A DNA stretch of 52,974 nt from Rhodospirillaceae bacterium (GTDB lineage Bacteria; Pseudomonadota; Alphaproteobacteria; Rhodospirillales; Rhodospirillaceae). The notes under the pieces were generated by a model. It was not told where the DNA came from, ran no database searches, and saw only the letters and a program-made list of their open reading frames with translations. The stretch lies in assembly GCA_947476925.1 (NCBI GenBank), contig CANJSF010000023.1, positions 1 through 52,974 on the forward strand, given 5' to 3'. Shown one piece after another: positions 1 through 5,553 of the stretch. How positions within the stretch are numbered: position 1 is the first letter of the stretch; every line of letters begins with the position of its first letter. A program made the position numbers and the translations under genes.

Positions 1-634
1 AGGGCTTGAAAGTCCCCAAGAAACAAAGGCCTCGGGGCCGGCTGTGGTTGAACGATAGCTCGTGCGTTCGCCTGCGGCCAGAGCGGCGCAATCACGTTTG
101 GAGCTACGACTTCGTAGCCACCCAGACCCATGATGGCCGCAGCATCCGGCTGATGACCTTGATCGATGAATACACACGCGAGTGCCTGGCGATCCGCGTT
201 GCCAGACGGATCAACAGCTTCGGCGTCATCGAGGCTTTATCCGAAGTGATGCTTTATCGCGGAATCCCTGAGAATATTCGGTCAGACAATGGTCCAGAGA
301 TGACCGCCAAGATCGTGCGCGATTGGCTACAGCGGATCGGTTCGAAAACGCTGTTCATTGCACCGGGCAGCCCATGGGAGAATGGCTACAACGAAAGCTT
401 CAACGGCAAACTCAGAGATGAATTACTGAACGGTGAAATCTTCTACAGCTTGAAGGAGGCCAAGGTCGTGATCGAACTATGGCGCAAGTATTACAACACG
501 GAGAGACCGCATTCGGCGCTCGGTTATAGGCCACCGGCGCCGGTGGCCTATAGCCCAATACCAATCCCACTCGAACAAAGTGAAATCATGCAGTAGACTA
601 ACATTACGACTGGTGCAGAAAATCGGTCAGGTCA
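1..634 (+). mobile_element. Right-hand part of an IS3-family (IS407-like) insertion sequence, cut by the window edge
   Basis: The segment holds the 3' part of an OrfB transposase gene and, 38 bases after its stop, the element's right end. Read from the outside in on the opposite strand, the end is TGACCTGACCGATTTTCTGC, which resembles the TGACCTG... termini of the IS407 branch of IS3. The bases just outside are CCCC (635-638). They could be one copy of a short target duplication, but the left end lies off the window so this cannot be tested. A decayed second copy of the same end sits at 2081-2145 in the same orientation. Confidence 0.8.
3..596 (+). CDS. IS3-family transposase OrfB, 3' portion (5' end outside the window)
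   Basis: This is the catalytic integrase-core (rve, DDE) part of an IS3-family OrfB, which in a complete element is made as an OrfAB fusion by -1 frameshifting. The frame is open to the left edge. The TTG at position 6 is internal, because the residues around it (GLKVPKK) match the middle of IS407-group transposases. The three acidic catalytic residues are visible: Asp in SYDFV, Asp in RSDNGPE and Glu in [10 protein letters not shown], followed by the usual [11 protein letters not shown] tail. No frameshift or stop interrupts the visible part, so this copy may be intact. It ends 38 bases before the IS right end. Family assignment is secure; the exact IS name is not claimed. Confidence 0.9.
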   Translation, partial: GLKVPKKQRPRGRLWLNDSSCVRLRPERRNHVWSYDFVATQTHDGRSIRLMTLIDEYTRECLAIRVARRINSFGVIEALSEVMLYRGIPENIRSDNGPEMTAKIVRDWLQRIGSKTLFIAPGSPWENGYNESFNGKLRDELLNGEIFYSLKEAKVVIELWRKYYNTERPHSALGYRPPAPVAYSPIPIPLEQSEIMQ

Positions 635-651
635 CCCCTAACCACCTTGCG

Positions 652-842
652 CTGTGAAATCGCATCTAACAATTATCCAACCCCTGAAGTCTCTCTGCCC
701 ATTGATCTCGTTCGGGAAATTGTGAAATCGAAGGTGTCATCTTTCACGCGAAACTCGACCCTACCCAGTCGGCGCATTTTCACACGTGATCAATGAGTTA
801 TTCGGATTTGGAGAGGGGTCACGACTGAAAGCGATTTCACAG
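652..842. repeat. Three copies of TGTGAAATCG, two of them forming a 12-base inverted pair
   Basis: CTGTGAAATCGC at 652-663 is repeated exactly in inverted orientation at 831-842 (GCGATTTCACAG). A further direct copy of the ten-base core TGTGAAATCG lies at 721-730. The span of about 190 bases contains no convincing gene. The arrangement could be the ends of a small non-autonomous element or debris of a second insertion sequence beside the IS3 end. No flanking target duplication was recognised. Confidence 0.4.
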
Positions 843-987
843 ACTGACGGCGCAGATTGTGGCGCAAGACTTTGCGCAGGCTTCGCGATTATTGGCGGAA
901 GAGGTTAAGGTTGATGCGGTGAACATGTACGTAGCCGAGTTCCGCCGCTTTGTCAGGGGCGCTACCCATATGACCGCAACTTCCTAA
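829..987 (+). pseudogene. Possible 3' remnant of an unidentified gene
   Basis: An open frame of about 52 codons runs from just after an in-frame TGA at 826-828 to TAA at 985-987. It has no upstream start or ribosome site. The reading (…LTAQIVAQDFAQASRLL… ending …RFVRGATHMTATS) looks protein-like and helical but was not assigned to a family. It lies between the IS3 end and the first lipoprotein gene, where the sequence is otherwise gene-free (635-999), so a truncated gene end is the most natural reading. It could equally be a chance open frame. Confidence 0.2.
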
Positions 988-999
988 AAAATTCTGGCT

Positions 1000-1353
1000 T
1001 TACTCACGCCAGAGGCCTGTTGCGCATGCTTCCTGTAGGCGCAGAGAAAGCGAGGCGCCATAGGCGAACCCTCCACCCCCCTTTTCGTTTGCCTGACTTT
1101 CCTTTTCGGCCTGACATGCGACAGCAATTTCTCGCTGTCGCTCAGTATACAATTTCATCATGCAACCAGAGAACGCCTCAGTCCCAGACTGAAAACCAAA
1201 AGAAGCGCATTTCTGCTGGTTCTTTTCGGCCGTTGTCATTTCTGGAGGACGATTGTCTGTCGAGCACGCCGTTATGACTAAAGCCACTATTGCGGCGTTC
1301 AGGAACAGTGTTGGACGTAAATAATGGCATCTCCGAGAATATGGCCGCTTCAT
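1000..1353 (-). CDS. Small predicted lipoprotein with a Cys-x-Phe-Gly-Phe motif, 117 aa
   Basis: The protein begins MKRPYSRR, has a hydrophobic segment (about residues 15-28) and a lipobox-like VITAC, so it is probably exported and lipid-anchored. The mature part carries KCASFGFQSGTEAFSGC, a short cysteine pair motif (C-x3-GF-x2-GT-x2-F-x2-C) seen in many small uncharacterised proteobacterial envelope proteins, followed by a charged stretch and a glycine run. The ATG at 1353 was chosen over a start 12 codons upstream because a GGGGGG ribosome site lies a few bases before it. It is the first of three small lipoprotein-like genes in an AT-richer, IS-bounded region. Function is unknown. Confidence 0.6.
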   Translation of the reverse strand: MKRPYSRRCHYLRPTLFLNAAIVALVITACSTDNRPPEMTTAEKNQQKCASFGFQSGTEAFSGCMMKLYTERQREIAVACQAEKESQANEKGGGGFAYGASLSLRLQEACATGLWRE

Positions 1354-1518
1354 TGCATCCCCCCGATAGGGACCCCCACTTTGTTGCAATGTCTAAAGCA
1401 AGTTCAACGAATTAGACCGCATATCATAGGGGTCCCAGTTCCATGGTAAATTACATGCATGAGTATTGTTAGGACTAGTACTTACTTTGTGCACGATAGG
1501 AGAGGTCGAGCTAGTGGC

Positions 1519-1543
1519 GGTGGTGGGACAATACCCCACCACC
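1519..1543. terminator. Strong GC stem-loop, candidate terminator beyond the lipoprotein gene
   Basis: GGTGGTGGG (1519-1527) pairs exactly with CCCACCACC (1535-1543) across a 7-base loop. On the plus strand it is followed by GCGTTTTATTTT, so an intrinsic terminator reading rightward is plausible. On the minus strand it lies 6 bases beyond the stop of the 1550-1873 gene but has no U tract, so it may only protect that 3' end. No rightward gene was found upstream of it. Confidence 0.45.
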
Positions 1544-1549
1544 AGCGTT

Positions 1550-1873
1550 TTATTTTGAAGCCCCTAAGCACTTCGTATTGTAGAGACCAGTTAAGTACTG
1601 AACGCGTTGTTGCACTGAAGATTGATTTTGATTGGATCTACTTTCGTTCACAAAAATGCCAGGCCAGAAAAGAATGGCCATGCCGACATTCTTACCAGTA
1701 AAGCCAGAGTCCCCCTTAGCTGCTTCAAACTGAACACCGAGTTGGTTTAGTTCCAGGGTCAAAGCTTCACATGACTTATTCGTATCACCGACTTGAATAG
1801 GCTGAACCATGTTGCTCGAAACACAGCCAGACAATCCTACAGTTGCAAATAATATTATTGTTGAGATGCGCAT
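1550..1873 (-). CDS. Small predicted lipoprotein, 107 aa, unknown function
   Basis: The start at 1873 gives MRISTIILFATVGLSGC, a textbook type II signal sequence with lipobox LSGC (Cys17), so the product is probably an outer- or inner-membrane lipoprotein. GGGGG lies five bases before this ATG, which decides it over a start four codons upstream. The mature chain has a helical stretch after SCEALTLELNQLGVQFEAA, a hydrophobic FWPGIFVN segment and a second cysteine near the end (NTKC). This resembles small lipoproteins with a C-terminal Q/R-rich helix, but no family is claimed. The gene stands alone on the minus strand between two lipoprotein genes of other designs. Its upstream DNA is strikingly AT-rich. 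Confidence 0.65.
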   Translation of the reverse strand: MRISTIILFATVGLSGCVSSNMVQPIQVGDTNKSCEALTLELNQLGVQFEAAKGDSGFTGKNVGMAILFWPGIFVNESRSNQNQSSVQQRVQYLTGLYNTKCLGASK

Positions 1874-1947
1874 AACTACCCCCACTGATTAATTATTTTA
1901 AATTTCGCGCTTAAATAGAAGCCGTAATATAAATTGTGTCAATAAGT

Positions 1948-1964
1948 AACCTATTCTATAGGTT
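1948..1964. promoter_or_regulatory. AT-rich upstream region with a 7+3+7 palindrome
   Basis: AACCTAT and ATAGGTT flank a 3-base spacer at 1948-1964, inside a strongly AT-rich stretch (about 1885-1975) upstream of the leftward lipoprotein gene. Its size and placement suit a dimeric repressor site. No regulator gene is nearby, so this is only a candidate operator. Confidence 0.3.
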
Positions 1965-2080
1965 GTAATAATAGCAGTGCGTCTTACATACTTGTTGTGG
2001 AACCTAATCAGCGAGGTCTCCGAGCGGTAAGAATATTCGTTCTCCAATTGCATGGTGTGTAGCGACTAGCTGACGACGCA

Positions 2081-2145
2081 CTCGAACAATGCCAAACAAT
2101 GCATTGGACTTACATTACTACTGGTGCAGAAAATCAGTCGGGTCA
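2081..2145 (+). repeat. Decayed second copy of the IS3-family right end
   Basis: Positions 2108-2145 match the IS right end at 597-634 in 34 of 38 bases, in the same orientation and exactly 1511 bases away. Similarity continues weakly leftward through the end of the transposase gene: 2081-2090 matches 570-579 in nine of ten bases. Upstream of about 2080 no transposase sequence is recognisable, so this is the tail of an older, mostly deleted copy. The lipoprotein gene that follows starts 12 bases beyond it. Confidence 0.7.
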
Positions 2146-2156
2146 CAGGGATAAAA

Positions 2157-2486
2157 ATGGGTATTAGAAATCAACAAATAACTATCAGCATTTTTATTGG
2201 GCTACTTTTGGGCTCTTGTGCGAATGCCGACGGTAGCGTGGGTCAAGTAGGTTCAGATTTCTGGATTAGAACGGCACCGCCCGCAGATGTTGCCGCCTTT
2301 CTCGACCGGCAGGAATTATACGATCTTTGTCAAATATGGGTGAGATCAGGTGAAAGCGCTTCTGGAGGTAAAGGCCTTTTTGAAGATAGCACACGGAGAG
2401 CTATAGGCAGGTCTCTTGCTGCAAGAAAAGCCGATCCGACAACGTGCCTTGCCTATGAGATGACAGATAGGGTGCGTTCTAAATAA
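2157..2486 (+). CDS. Small predicted lipoprotein, 109 aa, starting next to an IS end
   Basis: From the ATG at 2157 the product begins MGIRNQQITISIFIGLLLGSC, a signal sequence ending in lipobox LGSC, so export and lipidation are likely. The mature chain includes WIRTAPPADVAAFLDRQELY and a cysteine pair (LYDLC and TTCLAYEM). No family was recognised. The frame is open further upstream into the decayed IS end (GTG at 2124), but the signal sequence and an AGGG just before the ATG favour 2157. Because only 11 bases separate the IS end from the start codon, the gene has lost or never had its own promoter, or is read from the IS side. It could itself be a 5'-truncated gene that retained a start. Confidence 0.55.
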   Translation: MGIRNQQITISIFIGLLLGSCANADGSVGQVGSDFWIRTAPPADVAAFLDRQELYDLCQIWVRSGESASGGKGLFEDSTRRAIGRSLAARKADPTTCLAYEMTDRVRSK

Positions 2487-2792
2487 GCTAGTGGTTAGGG
2501 CTTTTCAAAATCCAAATCTGGTTCGCTGAGGTACATCATACCCCGGGTAGCCCCCCTGGCCCTTTCCCCGCCCCCTCGGGCACCCACCACGCCTAGGATT
2601 CAATTTCCGACTCACCAGACTCAAACTTGCTTCTAGTGGCTCCCGCACCCCAGGCTGAAGCACATGCTCAATGGTGAGCGTTTATGCCGTTTCCCTTGTT
2701 TTGCATTTCACTATCAATAGGCTTAGGTCTGGGTCTGCGCTTGGGTCTTTAATTGTGGTAAGGACATATACGATGTCGAACCCCACACGGTT
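2487..2792. other. Gap without a recognisable gene (upstream of the micro-ORF)
   Basis: This stretch contains C-rich segments (around 2540-2590) and two GGTCTGGGTCT-like runs near 2726-2750 but no supported gene, RNA or repeat array. It lies between the last lipoprotein and the tRNA-Arg, in the part of the window that looks like acquired or decaying DNA. Confidence 0.4.
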
Positions 2793-2805
2793 AAAGGAGC
2801 AGAAC

Positions 2806-2856
2806 ATGGTATTAGGATTATTGCTACTAGTGGTGCTCGTAGCACTCGTTTCGTAG
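2806..2856 (+). CDS. Candidate 16-residue hydrophobic microprotein
   Basis: AAAGGAG at 2793-2799 is a near-perfect ribosome site with a 6-base spacer before ATG at 2806. The reading is MVLGLLLLVVLVALVS then TAG, almost entirely aliphatic, as expected for a single membrane helix. The frame is also open from an ATG at 2773, which would add MSNPTRLKEQN, but the ribosome site sits inside that extension and favours the short form. It could be a membrane micropeptide, a type I toxin-like peptide, a leader peptide or chance. No antisense RNA partner was recognised. Confidence 0.3.
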   Translation: MVLGLLLLVVLVALVS

Positions 2857-3019
2857 CTGAACTGATCAGCCCCCACCCCTGGGTCTGCGGCATGTCCAAT
2901 CGCGGGTAGTGGCCCAGGACGCGGAGACAGCACAGTCGAGCAATTAAACGGCTGTGGTACTATCAACAACCCAGTGAGAGTTTTAGGCCAGCTTTCGTGG
3001 GGATAGAGTGGGGAAAGAG

Positions 3020-3053
3020 AAGGCTCAGTTTTGCCCTGACCCTTCTAAGCCTT
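3020..3053 (-). terminator. Stem-loop beyond tRNA-Arg, probable terminator
   Basis: On the minus strand AAGGCTTAG pairs with CTGAGCCTT (nine pairs including one T-G wobble) around a 16-base loop, starting 8 bases beyond the tRNA's CCA. It is followed by CTCTTTCC, a weak pyrimidine tract. Position suggests the end of the tRNA transcript. Confidence 0.4.
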
Positions 3054-3061
3054 ATAAAATA

Positions 3062-3138
<77 letters not shown>

Positions 3139-3212
3139 ACAACGTCTAACCGCGAGAGTGAGGAACTGTTCTAAACTATCGGAAGCCAGAGAACAATTGG
3201 CGCAAATCCGCC

Positions 3213-4238
3213 CTAACGCTTGGCATTTATGGGGGCGGCAAGCCGCTCCATCACTCGCTGATCGGCACCCGATGGCAGCGGGGCTGTGGGATTGGTGATA
3301 AATGCTGCGACGTCCTTCAGCACGATATCGGCCTGCTTATCGCGCAGCACGATGTGCCAGCCCTTCGGGTAATAGGCCGCATGAAGAGTGCCGGTTTCAG
3401 ACGGGAATGACTGCAAGGCCTGCAAGGTCGGCCGCTTAGGGATCAGCTGATCGTTCTGGCCATATAGATAAAGCGTAGGGAGCGTGAGCTTGGGCGGGCT
3501 GATCAAGGCCTCGTCCATCAGGTTGGTGATGCCATAAATCGAATCAATGCGTGTGTTTTTAATGAACAATGGATCGCGCGAATTGTGACGCAACAATTCG
3601 ATGTTATCGCTGGCCTGCACGCCAAAGCCGCGCCCCGTGGGTTTGAGGCCCGGCGCGAGCCGCGCGCCAAACCACAACGCCACGCGATAATAAAACGGCA
3701 TGGTTGAGCGCGCCCAAACCGCTGGTGCTGCCAAAATAAGACCATCGAGGAATGGCGTTTGTAATTCGGCCACGGCCGTCATCAGCACGGCACCGCCCAT
3801 GCTTTCGCCCAAGCCATAGATGGGTACGCCCGGATAGGTGCGGCGAAGGACAGCAGACAGGTCGCGCACGTCTCGGGCAAGCGCATCCTGACCTGGCCAA
3901 AGACCGGCAAAAGGTGCGCCGCCAAACCCGCGCTGGTCGTAAGCAAACACAGCAAACCCCTGCCCGGCTAAATACGGACCCGTGCCGGCATTACCGTCGG
4001 GAATTTTATCGAAGGCCTTGGCGTAATCATTGAAGCCGTGCAACGCCACGACAACAGCTTTGGGTTGGCCCTGTGGCAACCAGCGGCGCAATGGCAACGA
4101 TAACCCATCGGCCGTAATGAAGGCGCTGTCGGTGATTGCGGGGTCTACAAGCGTGAGCCCGCGCGGCGCAAACACCGGAGCACATGCGCTGAGAGCGGCA
4201 AAAACCAGCACGAAGAACAACGCGCGACTTGTGCGCAT
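3213..4238 (-). CDS. Lipoprotein alpha/beta hydrolase (lysophospholipase / monoglyceride-lipase-like)
   Basis: A 341-residue protein with signal sequence MRTSRALFFVLVFAALSAC (lipobox LSAC), so it is probably an envelope-anchored hydrolase. The core is a serine hydrolase of the Hydrolase_4/PldB type: oxyanion region VVALHGFNDYAKAF, nucleophile elbow GLGESMGG, an acid in LYGQNDQLIPK and a late His in GWHIVLRD. These features suggest action on lysophospholipid or monoacylglycerol esters, though substrate is not predictable. It lies 6 bases downstream of the ABC ATPase gene on the same strand, so the two are probably co-transcribed. The N-terminal region matches the start at 4238 without an alternative that keeps the signal sequence. 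Confidence 0.85.
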   Translation of the reverse strand: MRTSRALFFVLVFAALSACAPVFAPRGLTLVDPAITDSAFITADGLSLPLRRWLPQGQPKAVVVALHGFNDYAKAFDKIPDGNAGTGPYLAGQGFAVFAYDQRGFGGAPFAGLWPGQDALARDVRDLSAVLRRTYPGVPIYGLGESMGGAVLMTAVAELQTPFLDGLILAAPAVWARSTMPFYYRVALWFGARLAPGLKPTGRGFGVQASDNIELLRHNSRDPLFIKNTRIDSIYGITNLMDEALISPPKLTLPTLYLYGQNDQLIPKRPTLQALQSFPSETGTLHAAYYPKGWHIVLRDKQADIVLKDVAAFITNPTAPLPSGADQRVMERLAAPINAKR

Positions 4239-4244
4239 CGGAAT

Positions 4245-5201
4245 TTAGGCCGCCGTTGGTGGCGGTGCAGCACGCGTGAGCTGGAGGAAAATATCCTCCA
4301 AATCGACTTCATCGGTGCGGATATCGGCGATGTTCACGCCCGAACCACGCACGGCCTCGATAATCTCGCCCATGGCCGAGGAGCTGGGTCGATAGTTAAT
4401 GTGCAGTTCCGTAGGCTTGGGCAATGTAGCATTAAAGCGCGTGAGTGTTGCTGGCACTGCAGTGAGCGGCGTGGCCGTCACAAACGTCACAGATTTATTA
4501 TCGATATGTGTGAGCAAGTTGGCTGTGGTGTCGTGCACAATCACGCGACCATGGTTGATAATGGCAATCCGATCGCACAACTCCTGCGCCTCTTCCAAAT
4601 AGTGGGTGGTGAGCAAAATGGTTGTGCCGCGCTGATTGAGTTCGCGAATGTATTTCCAAAGCGTTTGGCGCAACTCCACGTCGACGCCCGCGGTGGGTTC
4701 ATCAAGCACCAAGATCGGCGGCGTATGCACCATAGCTTTAGCTACCAGCAAACGGCGGCGCATTCCGCCTGACAGGGTGCGAGAGTAAGCATCGGCTTTA
4801 TCAAGCAAACCAACGGCTTTAAGAATTTCTTCCGTTCGCCGTTCGGGCTTAGGCACGCCGTACAACCCGGCCTGAAGTTCCAAGGTTTCGCGCGGCGTAA
4901 AAAACGGGTCCATGTTGAGTTCTTGCGGAACGACCCCAATCGCACACCGCGCCTGGCGTTCATCGGTCGCTATGTCGGAGTTCCACAGCTTAACGGTGCC
5001 CGAGGTCCGCGTGACCAACCCGGCCATGATATTGATCATGGTTGATTTGCCTGCGCCATTAGGGCCCAGCAAGCCAAAAAACGAGCCACGGGGCACGGCC
5101 AGGGTTACGTCGAATAGAGCTTGCTTTGGTGGGCGCTTGTTGGACCCAGCGTAAATCTTATTCAGATTGCGGATATCAACAGCGAAGTCGGGCAATGACA
5201 T
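4245..5201 (-). CDS. ABC transporter ATP-binding protein (ABC-2 / YadG type)
   Basis: A 318-residue nucleotide-binding subunit: Walker A GPNGAGKST (46-54), Q-loop VPQELNMD, signature LSGGMRRR (143-150), Walker B ILVLDEPT (163-170) and switch His in LTTHYLEEA. The DRA-type ATPases that energise ABC-2 exporters share this layout plus a C-terminal extension of about 80 residues, present here. The partner permease, usually the next gene, is absent: the following gene on this strand is the lipoprotein hydrolase. The ATPase must work with a permease encoded elsewhere, or the gene pair is a remnant. It is divergent from the zinc-finger/polA operon, 163 bases away. Confidence 0.9.
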   Translation of the reverse strand: MSLPDFAVDIRNLNKIYAGSNKRPPKQALFDVTLAVPRGSFFGLLGPNGAGKSTMINIMAGLVTRTSGTVKLWNSDIATDERQARCAIGVVPQELNMDPFFTPRETLELQAGLYGVPKPERRTEEILKAVGLLDKADAYSRTLSGGMRRRLLVAKAMVHTPPILVLDEPTAGVDVELRQTLWKYIRELNQRGTTILLTTHYLEEAQELCDRIAIINHGRVIVHDTTANLLTHIDNKSVTFVTATPLTAVPATLTRFNATLPKPTELHINYRPSSSAMGEIIEAVRGSGVNIADIRTDEVDLEDIFLQLTRAAPPPTAA

Positions 5202-5292
5202 ATATGAGGCACTCGGACAGCCAAAATGGCGGCCATGGGTAACGTGACAAGGCCTATACGGTCAATTGCCTGAAACTGCGACGTGAGAGCGC

Positions 5293-5321
5293 TTGAAAAG
5301 CCCGACCCATCGCCTCATAAA
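5293..5321 (+). promoter_or_regulatory. Candidate sigma-70 promoter for the zinc-finger/polA operon
   Basis: TTGAAA (5293-5298), a 17-base spacer and CATAAA (5316-5321) precede the ATG at 5365 by about 44 bases. The -35 is good and the -10 moderate. It lies in the 163-base region between the divergent ABC ATPase gene and the zinc-finger gene. Confidence 0.35.
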
Positions 5322-5364
5322 CTTGAGCCAGAACTGAGCTATTTCGTCGATTGGGGATGCGCAC

Positions 5365-5553
5365 ATGGCCGAACCGGTGGAAACCATTAAAGCGGATACG
5401 ACCCAGGTGAGTTGCGACGGCGGTGGCGGCGCGCTGGGCCACCCGCGCGTGTACCTGAACATCAAGCCTGAGGTGGGTCATATCGACTGCCCGTATTGTG
5501 GGCGGCGATATGCGTTGGACCAAAAAGCCAAAGCCACTGCCGCTGGGCACTAA
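5365..5553 (+). CDS. Zinc-finger (zf-CHCC) domain protein, NDUFS6-like, 62 aa
   Basis: A 62-residue protein whose ligand pattern, Cys17, His26, then CPYC (Cys42, Cys45), is the zf-CHCC fold also found in the complex I accessory subunit NDUFS6. The core reads GHPRVYLNI…DCPYCGRRY. In alphaproteobacteria this small protein is widely found directly before polA, as here: its TAA is followed with no gap by the GTG of polA, so translation is probably coupled. Role is unproven; complex I assembly or zinc binding are inferences from the eukaryotic homolog. Confidence 0.85.
   Translation: MAEPVETIKADTTQVSCDGGGGALGHPRVYLNIKPEVGHIDCPYCGRRYALDQKAKATAAGH

Noticed and set aside
1459-1701. Plus-strand frame opposite the 107-residue lipoprotein
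   Set aside because: The minus-strand gene has a lipobox and ribosome site; the plus frame has neither and runs through the stem-loop at 1519-1543.
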